Shown: positions 33,308 through 40,646, counted from the stretch's first letter. The stretch: DNA of 51,511 nt from Candidatus Woesearchaeota archaeon (GCA_016180085.1 JACPBX010000011.1:1-51511), one strand, 5' to 3'. The notes: a model not told the origin generated them from the letters alone. Made by a program: numbers and translations.

Positions 33308-33451
33308 TTTTAAATAGACAAAAACGATTCTTGGTGTTGCTGATGCGGTTTTTTAAGGATGCAGGGATTAGAAATTGGGGTCCTCTTTCTGCATTTCTAA
33401 ACTGCAGCTTTTCAGGCAAGGCAGCGAATAAACCATATTGGAGGTAGCACT
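33308..33451 (+). promoter_or_regulatory. Promoter and long structured leader of the TRAM gene
   Basis: TTTTAAATA (33308-33316) predicts a start near 33340 and so a 110-nt leader, unusually long for this genome. Within it, TTAGAAAT (33368-33375) pairs with ATTTCTAA (33393-33400), extended by GCAG (33361-33364) with CTGC (33402-33405). A competing stem CTGCA (33389-33393) with TGCAG (33403-33407) cannot coexist with it. GGAGGT at about 33440-33445 is the ribosome-binding site. Confidence 0.5.
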
Positions 33452-33856
33452 ATGCGCAGTGGAGGGTTTGGAGGAGGAAGGGGTTTCAGGGGAGGGGGAA
33501 GCAGGGATTTTGACCAGAAGGCTGCCCCCGTCAGAGTGGGTGAGGAGGTCGACGTTACGATAGAGGCTGTTGGCGCAAAGGGCGATGGCATAGCCAAGAA
33601 AGAAGGCTTTGTCATTTTCGTGCCAAACACGAGCACCGGTGACAACGTAAAAATAAGGATAACCAAGGTTCTCAGCAACGTGGCTTTTGCCGAAGTGGCT
33701 GGCAAGGGCGGTGAAGCTTCGCAGCAAAGAAAAGAGAGGCAACAGGAAGGAAGCGGCGAAGGCGGGGAGGAAGGTGAAGGCGGCGAAGGCGTTAGCAAGC
33801 CTGAGCCTGAAGAGCAGCCTGTTGACACTGAAGACTTCGGCGAAGAGGAACGTTAA
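33452..33856 (+). CDS. TRAM-domain RNA-binding protein
   Basis: A 134-residue protein with a G/R-rich RGG-like N-terminus (SGGFGGGRGFRGGG), a TRAM beta-barrel (about 27-85; GEEVDVTIEAVGAKGDGIAK, then GFVIFVPNTSTGDNVKIRI), and an acidic G/E-rich tail. Small archaeal TRAM proteins bind tRNA and rRNA and act as RNA chaperones, some of them cold-responsive. Both tails look disordered, which could support phase separation or multivalent RNA binding (inference). Its structured leader suggests post-transcriptional control. Confidence 0.9.
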   Translation: MRSGGFGGGRGFRGGGSRDFDQKAAPVRVGEEVDVTIEAVGAKGDGIAKKEGFVIFVPNTSTGDNVKIRITKVLSNVAFAEVAGKGGEASQQRKERQQEGSGEGGEEGEGGEGVSKPEPEEQPVDTEDFGEEER

Positions 33857-33882
33857 GAGCGGTAAAGATAGTAGCAGCCGAT

Positions 33883-33912
33883 TGTTCTTTTTCTCATAAT
33901 TTTTTTATATCA
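33883..33912 (+). terminator. T-rich terminator-like tract overlapping the thpR TATA box
   Basis: Two T-rich runs (about 33886-33892 and 33900-33907) follow the TRAM stop, as in archaeal U-tract termination. The second run merges into TTTTTATATCA (33902-33912), the TATA box centred 25 nt before thpR. Confidence 0.35.
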
Positions 33913-33931
33913 GGTTGCTGTAGTCATTGGA

Positions 33932-34471
33932 ATGCGGACATTTATCGCCGTTGATTTGCCAGAGGAAGTAAAGGACGAACTTGCAAATGCGCAGAGGCAG
34001 CTTTCTTCAGCAGTTGCGGCAGCCGCAAAGATGAGCCTTGCCCACGACTTTCATCTGACTTTAAAATTTCTTGGGGAAATAACGCCCGCGAAAATGGAAG
34101 TTGTAAAGGGCTGTTTGGGCAATGTTAAATTCAAAAGCTTCTCGGCAGCTGTTTCGGGCATTGGCGTTTTCCCAAGCGAAAACTACGTCAGGGTGGTTTG
34201 GATTGGCATAGAGCCGGAAGACGGTTTTATCCGGCTGCAGAAACAGGTTGATGATGCCCTTGAAAAAGAGTTCCCGAAAGACAAGAATTTTAAGCCGCAC
34301 CTGACCTTGGCAAGGGTTAAGTTTGTTTCTGACAAAAGCGCCTTTTTACAGCAGCTGCAGCAAATACAGATAAAAAAAGTAAAATTTGCTGTTGAGAAAT
34401 TCAAGCTGAAGAAAAGCACGCTCTCAAGGGAAGGGGCTGTTTACGAGGATTTGGCGGTTTACTTTGCCTGA
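33932..34471 (+). CDS. thpR: RNA 2',3'-cyclic phosphodiesterase (2'-5' RNA ligase family)
   Basis: A 2H-family phosphoesterase that opens 2',3'-cyclic phosphates on RNA and can ligate 2'-5' in vitro. Its 179 residues are normal for the family. The two catalytic HxT motifs are HLTLKFLGE (H41, T43) and HLTLARVK (H123, T125). It starts with the family-typical RTFIAVDLP. The TATA spacing predicts a leaderless mRNA. Its 3' end overlaps the converging tyrA tail by 13 nt. Confidence 0.94.
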   Translation: MRTFIAVDLPEEVKDELANAQRQLSSAVAAAAKMSLAHDFHLTLKFLGEITPAKMEVVKGCLGNVKFKSFSAAVSGIGVFPSENYVRVVWIGIEPEDGFIRLQKQVDDALEKEFPKDKNFKPHLTLARVKFVSDKSAFLQQLQQIQIKKVKFAVEKFKLKKSTLSREGAVYEDLAVYFA

Positions 34472-34650
34472 ATTGCAGCAAGTTTTGAGATTAAGCCGTC
34501 GGTTGTAACGCGGGCTTCGACTAGTTGCTGCTGCGAGAAGTGGCCACGCGCTTCTTCCAAGTGTTTTTTGTAAGTAGCTTCATCCGCCCTTGATATGCAT
34601 TCTCCTAAAGCAGCAGCTGATGTGCTGAAGACATAGTCGTGTGGTTTCAC
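34459..34650 (-). CDS. Prephenate dehydrogenase-like, C-terminal part in a shifted frame
   Basis: This frame continues the dehydrogenase at 34580-35731. From about 34656 it reads VKPHDYVFSTSAAALGECIS, then a helical, charged end (ADEATYKKHLEEARGHF) to a stop at 34459. This is the expected helical C-terminus, whereas the upstream frame degenerates after NMISNS into a cysteine-rich run. The GTG at 34650 is probably an internal valine. A one-base gain or two-base loss near 34651-34656 explains the split. Confidence 0.7.
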   Translation of the reverse strand: MKPHDYVFSTSAAALGECISRADEATYKKHLEEARGHFSQQQLVEARVTTDGLISKLAAIQAK

Positions 34651-35731
34651 TGTTGCTAATCATATTGCGAAGGAATGTTTCAAAGCCGCGACCAAACACG
34701 GCATGGGTCATAAGAGACAATATCTCGTAAGGTGGGCTTTTGAATGCCAAATTTTCGCTGGGGTTAATGCCAAGGACTGCCCACGTTATACCTTTTGCTA
34801 TTAGGCTTGTCTGCGAGTTTAAATTATCCTTAAAGTCAAGCTTTTTGCCAAACAATGCTTCAAGCGTTTCTTCCGCCTCTCTTATTTTGTCTCTTCCAAG
34901 GTAATCCCTCGGCGCTCCAGCAAAGCCTCGCAGGTGGCTTAGAGCTGCTTTGCTGTCCCTTGCCATTATTGAAAACTGCATAAGACCATGAAGCGATTCA
35001 ACGTATTCCCTAACCTGTCTTCGCGCTTCTGGATTTTCGACCGCAATGCCAGTATAAACATCAAGGTTTTGTGACAATAGGCGCTGTGTCATTAATGCTT
35101 TCAAATCATCAATAGGGTTCTGGTAAGTTGGGTGAGCGCTAGGGGTTATACCAAGCCTGCGCCACGCATCACCCATAGTAAAGAGTGTAAAGTGAGTAAG
35201 AACCTGCGTATCTGCAGTTATTTTATCATGTTCATCAGAGGAAGTTAAGTAAACAACTTTTGGGCCAAGGGGTCTTAAAAGCTCTTCCAGCTTTTTGGTT
35301 GTTGAATCCCCTTCGACTCTTACAGGCACTAGAATAAAAGTCTGGTTCTTTGGATCTAAGCTGGGGCCATGCATCGGGTGCATGCTCACTATTTGCACCC
35401 CAGAGGGGGCATACTGTTGTAATGCTGCAACCTCTTTGGTCTTAACTGAAGTAAATCCTCCAACTATAGAGCCCGGCTTGACTGCTCCAATGCATTCCTT
35501 GATGACTTGGTCAATGCTGCCAAGAGGAGTTATTGAGTAAATAAGCAAATCGCTTCTTCTGGCAACGTCCTGATTTGTTGGCATGATGACTATGTTCTGT
35601 ACCCCTTCGTAAGCCTTGTGCAGATCGCTAACATTTCTATCAGAAACAAACACGGTGTGCCCAAGAGTCGCAAAACGGCTTGCGTAAGCCTTTCCCATCC
35701 CCCCGGCCGCCCCAACAATGCCTATGTTCAT
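34580..35731 (-). CDS. Prephenate dehydrogenase-like (TyrA family), frameshifted near the 3' end
   Basis: An NAD(P)-dependent dehydrogenase of the tyrosine pathway type. The N-terminal Rossmann motif is GIVGAAGGMGKAYASRF. The catalytic-region histidine motifs SMHPMHGPS and SSDEHDKITADTQVLTHF match TyrA. The helical dimerisation domain follows. The last 25 residues of this frame are not family-like, and the true tail lies in the frame at 34459-34650. Without that tail the dimer domain is cut short. A TATA box 26 nt upstream supports the start. No other aromatic-pathway genes are nearby, so the exact substrate (prephenate or arogenate) is open. Confidence 0.82.
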   Translation of the reverse strand: MNIGIVGAAGGMGKAYASRFATLGHTVFVSDRNVSDLHKAYEGVQNIVIMPTNQDVARRSDLLIYSITPLGSIDQVIKECIGAVKPGSIVGGFTSVKTKEVAALQQYAPSGVQIVSMHPMHGPSLDPKNQTFILVPVRVEGDSTTKKLEELLRPLGPKVVYLTSSDEHDKITADTQVLTHFTLFTMGDAWRRLGITPSAHPTYQNPIDDLKALMTQRLLSQNLDVYTGIAVENPEARRQVREYVESLHGLMQFSIMARDSKAALSHLRGFAGAPRDYLGRDKIREAEETLEALFGKKLDFKDNLNSQTSLIAKGITWAVLGINPSENLAFKSPPYEILSLMTHAVFGRGFETFLRNMISNSETTRLCLQHISCCFRRMHIKGG

Positions 35732-35750
35732 AGCAAGCAGCTACAAGAGC

Positions 35751-35764
35751 ACATATATAAATTT
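35751..35764 (-). promoter_or_regulatory. TATA box of the prephenate dehydrogenase-like gene
   Basis: AAATTTATATATGT on the minus strand, centred about 26 nt before ATG 35731. A leaderless mRNA is predicted. Confidence 0.5.
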
Positions 35765-35816
35765 ATCTCTTTTTAGTAGTGAAAAACAAGGCAGCTTATT
35801 GGCTGCTACGAAAAAG

Positions 35817-35826
35817 GTTTTTAAAC
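35817..35826 (+). promoter_or_regulatory. TATA box of the DUF4013-like gene
   Basis: GTTTTTAAAC is centred 26 nt before ATG 35848. It selects that start over the upstream in-frame codon at 35779. Confidence 0.5.
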
Positions 35827-35847
35827 AAACCAAGCCACCAAAGCAGA

Positions 35848-36684
35848 ATGGTAAACTACGGCGCGGCGTTCAAGCTTCCTTTTACTAACTGGCGCAGGCT
35901 GGGTGCCCTTTTCTTATTGGTGTTAGTTGCTGGTTTGCCATCAATCCTGTTGCAGATGTTCAAAAAGGATGCCATTTCTCTGGTGTTGACTTCTGGCTGG
36001 GCAGGCTTAATTGCCTTTTACCTCGCCTTTTTTCTTGTTTCCATGTTCCTTTACATGGCAATCAGTGGCTATTCAATCAGGATAGCCAGACATGCTGCCC
36101 ATGGGAAAAACGCCCTGCCGCCTTTTGAAAAATTCCTCTCGCTGTTTGCAGCAGGGTTCAAGTACTCTGTTGCATTGTTAATCTATTCGTTACCGCTTGT
36201 CTTATTGCTCGTGTTGTCGGTATTTTTGCTTTACACCTCTTTCAGGCTTTTTGGGATTCTGTTGCTTGTTATCGCAATGCCTTTCGCGGTTTTGTGGATG
36301 TTTTTCATAATGTACTCGGGCCCTATGCTGATGGCCCATTTTGCTTACGAGAACCGCTTTGCAGCGTTTTTCGAGCTTGGCAGGATTCTCAAGTACTCTT
36401 TCACAATGGCTTATTTCGTGCCTTGGATTGTTGCTTTGGGCTATTCGATAGCGCTATTCATACCATATTTTGTCATCGTAATGATTGTGGCGCTTATTTC
36501 CTACGCCAACCCATCTAGCGCGGCAGCAAATGTTTTGATGTCGGTGTTAAGCGGGCTCTACACGGTTATTTTAACGCCTACTGTGATGAACCTTTACGGC
36601 CAGGCATACCATGATGTGAAGGCTGCTTCTCCTGCAGCGGCACCTGCAAAGGCGAAAGGGCACGCAAAAAGTAAATCTTTATAA
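35848..36684 (+). CDS. Multi-pass membrane protein, DUF4013-like
   Basis: A 278-residue integral membrane protein with about six hydrophobic helices. It starts VNYGAAFKLPFTNWRRLGAL, the amphipathic family-type opening of DUF4013 proteins, and later has GYSIRIARHAAHGKNALPPF and LMAHFAYENRFAAFF. It ends in a basic A/K-rich cytoplasmic tail. The molecular role of the family is unknown. The frame is open from 35779, but the TATA position and family N-terminus favour 35848. Confidence 0.75.
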   Translation: MVNYGAAFKLPFTNWRRLGALFLLVLVAGLPSILLQMFKKDAISLVLTSGWAGLIAFYLAFFLVSMFLYMAISGYSIRIARHAAHGKNALPPFEKFLSLFAAGFKYSVALLIYSLPLVLLLVLSVFLLYTSFRLFGILLLVIAMPFAVLWMFFIMYSGPMLMAHFAYENRFAAFFELGRILKYSFTMAYFVPWIVALGYSIALFIPYFVIVMIVALISYANPSSAAANVLMSVLSGLYTVILTPTVMNLYGQAYHDVKAASPAAAPAKAKGHAKSKSL

Positions 36685-36766
36685 GCAACCTGCTGGTTCT
36701 GCAGTGCTATTGCCCAGACACCCTATTGTGGGTGTTGTCTGCATCCGGGCGATAATAGGTTGCAGT
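36677..36766 (+). promoter_or_regulatory. Structured RNA element upstream of ribosomal protein S2
   Basis: The 36685-36875 stretch has no gene. Three nested stems are visible: GCAACCT (36685-36691) with AGGTTGC (36757-36763), ATTGCCC (36709-36715) with GGGCGAT (36747-36753), and ACACCC (36718-36723) with GGGTGT (36730-36735). A TATA-like CTTTATAAG (36677-36685) overlaps the 5' arm, so the whole fold forms only if transcripts begin upstream. It is not a tRNA: no T-loop precedes the 3' arm. Possible S2 leader regulator or small RNA. Confidence 0.45.
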
Positions 36767-36875
36767 TCAAGCGGTTTCTTGGACTGACAATTGACAAAAG
36801 TTAAAGTTCGTTTTGACAGCTGCTGCGATAATTCGTTGCTGCTGTTGCTGAAGGCGAATACGAAACGGTGATTGA

Positions 36876-37478
36876 ATGACTGAAGTGGAGCAGTTTTTGG
36901 TGCCTCAGGACTCTTACCTGAAGGCTGGGATTCACATAGGGACAAAGTTCAGGACAAAGTACATGAGCCAGTTCATTTACAAGACCAGGCCGGATGGCTT
37001 GTCTGTCCTTAACCTGCAGAAGATTGACGAAAGGATAAAGCTTGCAGCAAACTTCCTGTCAAAGTACAAGCCTGAAGACATTATTATCGTTGGGAAAAGG
37101 GAGAACAGCTGGAAGGCGATAAAGGCTTTTAACAGGTGCACCGGCATAAGGATTTTTGCCGGAAGGTACCTTCCCGGAATTCTGACAAACCCTGCTCTTG
37201 ATAGGTACATTGAGGCAAAGCTGGTGATGGTTACTGACCCGTGGCCTGACCGCAACGTCATAGATGATGCAATGATAAGGGGCATACCGGTTATTGCGCT
37301 TTGCGACACAAACAACCAGGCGAACAACATCGATCTGGTTGTGCCTTGCAACAACAAGGGAAAGAAGAGCCTGGGCCTGCTTTTCTGGATACTGGCAAGG
37401 GAATACCTGAAAAGCAGGGGCGAAGTCAAGAGCGATGAGGACTTCAAGGCGCCTTTGGAAGATTTTACGGAAGAGTAG
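36876..37478 (+). CDS. rpsB: 30S ribosomal protein S2 (uS2)
   Basis: Ribosomal protein uS2 (archaeal form, 200 residues), a component of the small-subunit head/platform side. Family motifs are GIHIGTKFRTKYMSQFIYKT, then GLSVLNLQKIDERI, GRYLPGILTNP, and DPWPDRNVIDDAMIRGIPVI, with the nuclear SA-type ending LLFWILAREYL. The ribosome-binding site GGTG lies 5-6 nt upstream. The usual archaeal neighbours (RNA polymerase N, enolase) are absent; instead it has its own long upstream region with a folded RNA. Confidence 0.95.
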   Translation: MTEVEQFLVPQDSYLKAGIHIGTKFRTKYMSQFIYKTRPDGLSVLNLQKIDERIKLAANFLSKYKPEDIIIVGKRENSWKAIKAFNRCTGIRIFAGRYLPGILTNPALDRYIEAKLVMVTDPWPDRNVIDDAMIRGIPVIALCDTNNQANNIDLVVPCNNKGKKSLGLLFWILAREYLKSRGEVKSDEDFKAPLEDFTEE

Positions 37479-37977
37479 TTCCCCCTATCGTTCGCCCGCT
37501 GGAAGCGTAAAGCACTTCATAAGGAGGAGTTGCATGGCCGCGGGCTGGGGCAGGCGCTTCAACCAAGGCATCCAAATCAGGGTCTTTTCCAGCTTCCGCC
37601 CATACCTCTTTCACAGTAATTCTCATGCTTCTTGCCAATTGCCAAATCTTGTGGTGCCCTCTAAAAAGTTTTGTGGAAGACCTGATGCCATTGTCTACGA
37701 TGAATATTCTGAGGTCGTCTCGAGTGAAATAGTTTTTCCAGTCAAGCCCGAAATACTCAGCCAAGGTTGCCACAGGACCATTTCTTGGCAAACGTGCTCT
37801 TTCCTCAAAAGGAAGCCCGCGTATCAAATCATCGAGTTCAGATGGCTCGATTTTTGGTTTTAGCTCAGAGGGACTTCTGGTTGGCGTTAACGTGTAAAGA
37901 ACTCTGCCATAGGCTATAACAGGGGTTTCTTTGGGAACCGCCGCTTCCGATGATATGTATCTGCTGGGTCTGCTCAT
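37465..37977 (-). CDS. Hypothetical protein
   Basis: A 170-residue protein of no recognised family. It has SRPSRYISSEAAVPKETPVI, then LDDLIRGLPFEERARLP, then a probable helix-turn-helix-like stretch (VATLAEYFGLDW, FTRDDLRIFIVDNGI) and KIWQLARSMRITVKEVWAEAG. It ends in a P/A-rich tail. It is soluble, without a signal peptide. ATG 37977 is chosen over 38031 because TATTTAAATT is centred 28 nt upstream. Its 3' end overlaps rpsB tail to tail by 14 nt. A DNA- or RNA-binding role is possible but unproven. Confidence 0.55.
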   Translation of the reverse strand: MSRPSRYISSEAAVPKETPVIAYGRVLYTLTPTRSPSELKPKIEPSELDDLIRGLPFEERARLPRNGPVATLAEYFGLDWKNYFTRDDLRIFIVDNGIRSSTKLFRGHHKIWQLARSMRITVKEVWAEAGKDPDLDALVEAPAPARGHATPPYEVLYASSGRTIGGTTLP

Positions 37978-38000
37978 ACGGCATTGGTATGCGATGACAG

Positions 38001-38010
38001 TATTTAAATT
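38001..38010 (-). promoter_or_regulatory. TATA box of the hypothetical gene at 37465-37977
   Basis: AATTTAAATA on the minus strand, centred 28 nt before ATG 37977. Confidence 0.5.
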
Positions 38011-38060
38011 ATGCTGCAGGAATAGTGCCAATTAATTGAAACAAGACAGAATCCGCCTGC

Positions 38061-38186
38061 TTACTCCTCAAAATCAGAGTCGTAGCCGAGCATGAATCCT
38101 TCTTCGGCCGCGTCAAGCTCGTCGTCGTCCAACAATCCCGCAACGCCGTTCTCTTCGTATACGTCCATCTCCAAGTCTTCGTCCAT
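38061..38186 (-). CDS. Very small acidic protein (41 aa)
   Basis: A 41-residue, strongly acidic protein that opens with MDEDLEMDVYEENG and continues LLDDDELDAAEEGFMLGY. It holds almost no basic residues. A TATA-like TATTAATA is centred 30 nt upstream of its ATG, giving a leaderless mRNA. The codon-level composition (all D/E, then an EEGFMxGY motif) does not look random. It is reminiscent of short acidic proteins conserved in some archaea, but I cannot assign a function. Confidence 0.6.
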   Translation of the reverse strand: MDEDLEMDVYEENGVAGLLDDDELDAAEEGFMLGYDSDFEE

Positions 38187-38212
38187 TTTGCTAATCAGTT
38201 GGAAGGGAAAAA

Positions 38213-38220
38213 TATTAATA
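38213..38220 (-). promoter_or_regulatory. TATA box of the small acidic protein gene
   Basis: TATTAATA, centred 30 nt before ATG 38186, within an A+T-rich divergent region (38197-38300) shared with the PhoU-type regulator. Confidence 0.45.
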
Positions 38221-38291
38221 TATATGCTTATGCCCTATATTTCATATATGCTATACTTTAAGGGAAAAACTATATTATTAATATTTTAAAA

Positions 38292-38346
38292 TTTATATAA
38301 ATGGTTTGGGTAAGGTCGTTTTTGATTGACCTTTTCCTAAAAGGTC
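38292..38346 (+). promoter_or_regulatory. Promoter and hairpin leader of the PhoU/AbrB regulator
   Basis: TTTATATAA (38292-38300) predicts a start near 38323. The leader then carries a perfect inverted repeat, GACCTTTT (38328-38335) and AAAAGGTC (38339-38346), with a 3-nt loop. A third copy, AAGGTC (38312-38317), can pair with GACCTT in competition. GGGTGG lies just before the TTG start. This may be an operator or an RNA hairpin for autoregulation. Confidence 0.5.
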
Positions 38347-38361
38347 ATGCGGGTGGTTTGA

Positions 38362-39315
38362 TTGACTGAATTCAGGAAGCTTATGGCGTTTGGCAACTCG
38401 TCTTACGTCGTTTCTGTGCCTAAGGCCTGGGTGGAGAAGAACAGGCTGAAGAAGGGCGACGTCCTTGTTGTTGAGGAAAGGCCGAATGAGCTGATTTTTG
38501 CTTCCAAGGATTCGGAAGAGAGGCGCAAATTCAGGGAGGCAGCTATTAGCGCTGTGAACAAGGGTGAGCAGGAGCTTAAGACAGAGGTCACATCGCTGTA
38601 CATCAACAATTTCGACATTATCACCGTTACCGATGTTGGCCATGCCGCCAGGGAGGTCAAGGGCATATTCCACAGCCTTGTTGGCATGGAGATTGTTGAG
38701 GAGACCACAACAAAGGTTGTTGCAAAGGACCTGCTGGACGTCCAGGAGGTATCCATGAGCAACATTGTCAGGAGGGTTGACATTATACTGAGGTCTATGC
38801 TTGAGGACTCAAAGGCTTTTTCCGGCAGTGAGGCTGAGAGCGTTTACGAGAGGGATAAGGAAGTGAACAGGCTTACGCTTCTTGGCTTCAGGACGGCAAG
38901 GGCTGCTGCCGATAACCCCAGGCTGCTTCGCCTGTTTGGGACAACCTACTGGAACATCATGGTATCCAAGCAGATTTTGTCGCATCTTGAGAGGCTTGGC
39001 GACCAGCTTAAGAGGCTTCTGAGGTTTGCGAAGGAAAAGGAAAAAGGTACTGAGCTTAACAGGTTCAAGGAGTTCAAGGGGCTTTTCGCTGACATTGCAA
39101 GGCATTATGAGTCTGTTATGAAGATTTACTACAACAGGGACAAAAGCCAGGCTTTCAAGACCGAGACAAACTCGAAAAACCTGCTCAAGGAATGCGACCG
39201 CCTGCTTGAAAAGTATAATTCTGTCGCGGCAGCGAGGATGATTGAGTACTTCAAGTACATGATAATCTCAGTCAGCGGAATCCTGAGGAACAGCATGGAG
39301 CAGGAGGAGCAGTAA
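38362..39315 (+). CDS. PhoU-domain regulator with N-terminal AbrB DNA-binding domain
   Basis: A 317-residue archaeal PhoU-type regulator. The N-terminal AbrB hairpin (RKLMAFGNSSYVVSVPKAWV, then KGDVLVVEERPNELIFAS) is followed by a linker domain and two helical PhoU repeats (about 110-205 and 215-310), with acidic metal-binding segments. Such proteins link phosphate transport or storage to transcription. The start is TTG 38362, supported by GGGTGG at 8-10 nt. No phosphate transporter is in the window. Its stop overlaps the next ATG (TAATG). Confidence 0.88.
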   Translation: MTEFRKLMAFGNSSYVVSVPKAWVEKNRLKKGDVLVVEERPNELIFASKDSEERRKFREAAISAVNKGEQELKTEVTSLYINNFDIITVTDVGHAAREVKGIFHSLVGMEIVEETTTKVVAKDLLDVQEVSMSNIVRRVDIILRSMLEDSKAFSGSEAESVYERDKEVNRLTLLGFRTARAAADNPRLLRLFGTTYWNIMVSKQILSHLERLGDQLKRLLRFAKEKEKGTELNRFKEFKGLFADIARHYESVMKIYYNRDKSQAFKTETNSKNLLKECDRLLEKYNSVAAARMIEYFKYMIISVSGILRNSMEQEEQ

Positions 39316-39854
39316 TGTTTTGGAGTGACTCTGACAGGTGGGACTTTTTGGCTGATGCCGAAAGTCGGATTGCTCGTAGTGAGGTAAAGGAACTCAGGGC
39401 TCTTGTGAATGCTGCGCGCATGCTTCCTGATTGGCACACCAAACTGTCAAGGAATCGAACAGCTGACCAGGACTCTTATGTGCCCCAGGCTATACGTATA
39501 CTTGAAATGGCCGTAAGGCTTGTAAAGGGCGCGAGGCAGTATGAGGATGGGATAAGAAAACGCGCAAAGTCTGTTCTCGATGTAATGGAGCGGTCTAAGA
39601 TTGTTGTGAGTGAAGATGATGCGCTTATGCTCGGGGAGGCGCAAAAAATTGAGGGAAAGCTAACGCAAATAATTACGCTGCTTGAAAGTGTAAAAAAATA
39701 TTGCAAGGACGCATTAGATGGCAAGCGACGTATTGATGTTGGTGTGGTGCATGATAAAGGTGTGTCGAAGGCGTGGATGGAAATCAAGGGGATTATTCGG
39801 GAAACTGCTTACCTTATTCATTTAGAAATGCTGTTAGAGCAAAGAAGGTTATAG
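39315..39854 (+). CDS. Hypothetical helical protein coupled to the PhoU-type regulator
   Basis: A 179-residue, almost entirely helical soluble protein of unknown family. It includes DRWDFLADAESRIARSEVKE, SYVPQAIRILEMAVRLVKGA and ETAYLIHLEMLLEQRRL. Its ATG overlaps the stop of the regulator gene, so it is translationally coupled and probably acts with it. The helical bundle could be another PhoU-like or HEPN-like domain, but key motifs are not evident. It converges with radB. Confidence 0.6.
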   Translation: MFWSDSDRWDFLADAESRIARSEVKELRALVNAARMLPDWHTKLSRNRTADQDSYVPQAIRILEMAVRLVKGARQYEDGIRKRAKSVLDVMERSKIVVSEDDALMLGEAQKIEGKLTQIITLLESVKKYCKDALDGKRRIDVGVVHDKGVSKAWMEIKGIIRETAYLIHLEMLLEQRRL

Positions 39855-39891
39855 CAGTTTTGGCTTGCGTGGCGCAAATTTGCAACTGAAG

Positions 39892-40578
39892 CTAAACCTC
39901 TTCAAAACCCCCTTTTTTTATCCTGAAGGTGATTTCTGTATTTGGGATGCTGCGGTGCTTGGTGAGCATCGCGGTCCTTGTCCCGTTGCCGTTGATTTTC
40001 AGCTCAACAAGGCATTTGCTGCTGTATCTCAGGATATCCCCGCCCACTATTTTAATTTTGGTTTTGTCTGCGAAGTCTGAGTATACAGGTGTTGTCACGA
40101 CAACCGGGATGTCCTTTGTCCGGGCGATTGCCAGAAGGGTGGAAAGCTGCTTTCCCAGTTCCCGGTTGAGGCTGGCGTTGTCCTCGCCTCTTTCAACCCT
40201 GTAAAGGGATGATATCGTGTCGCATATGATGAGGCATATCTTTGCGCTTATCTGCTCTGCCAGGGTTTCAAGGGCTTTTTTCTGCTCCGTAAAGTTTGTG
40301 ACTTTGAGCAGCATTATCCTTTCAAGGACCTTTTTTGCTTCTTTATCATCGCCGACCAGCTGCTGCAGCCTCTCGGTTGAGAATCCGCCCTCTGTGTCGA
40401 TGAATACGACTTTTTTATCCCTGTTTTCCTTTGCTGTTGCTGCACTGACTGCTGCGAGAAGGCAGGTTGTTGTCTTGCCAGAGCCGGCAGGGCCGTAAAT
40501 GGCTGTTATGACATCTGTCTCATAGCCCCCTTCCAGCAACTTGTCAAGGACGTCTGAGCCGCTGCCAACCTTCGCCAT
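39892..40578 (-). CDS. radB: RadB recombinase paralogue
   Basis: The archaeal RadB, a short RecA-fold paralogue that assists RadA as a mediator. Its 228 residues lack the N-terminal HhH domain. It has Walker A GPAGSGKTT (29-37), the conserved VVFIDTEGGFSTERL, Walker B-region LIICDTISSLYRVE, and the C-terminal LRYSSKCLVELKI then AMLTKHRSIPNTEI. The TATA position 28 nt upstream supports the start at 40578. Confidence 0.94.
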   Translation of the reverse strand: MAKVGSGSDVLDKLLEGGYETDVITAIYGPAGSGKTTTCLLAAVSAATAKENRDKKVVFIDTEGGFSTERLQQLVGDDKEAKKVLERIMLLKVTNFTEQKKALETLAEQISAKICLIICDTISSLYRVERGEDNASLNRELGKQLSTLLAIARTKDIPVVVTTPVYSDFADKTKIKIVGGDILRYSSKCLVELKINGNGTRTAMLTKHRSIPNTEITFRIKKGGFEEV

Positions 40579-40601
40579 GCTGGGCAGCTGTTCGCTTGCA
40601 T

Positions 40602-40646
40602 TATTTAAAGGTTTTATCCTAAACTAAGTGCGAAACGTTTTTAAAG
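40602..40646. promoter_or_regulatory. Divergent promoters of radB and the A-type ATPase operon
   Basis: On the minus strand, CTTTAAATA (40602-40610) is 28 nt from the radB start. On the plus strand, GTTTTTAAAG (40637-40646) predicts a start near 40667 and a leader of about 25 nt with GGTGGAAATG before ATG 40692. The ATPase operon head is therefore led, unlike most single genes here. Confidence 0.5.

Noticed and set aside
36685-36763. Possible tRNA: 7-bp outer stem and about 79 nt
   Set aside because: No T-arm or TTCNA loop before the 3' arm, no D-arm consensus, and no recognisable anticodon arm; the inner stems are nested instead of cloverleaf.
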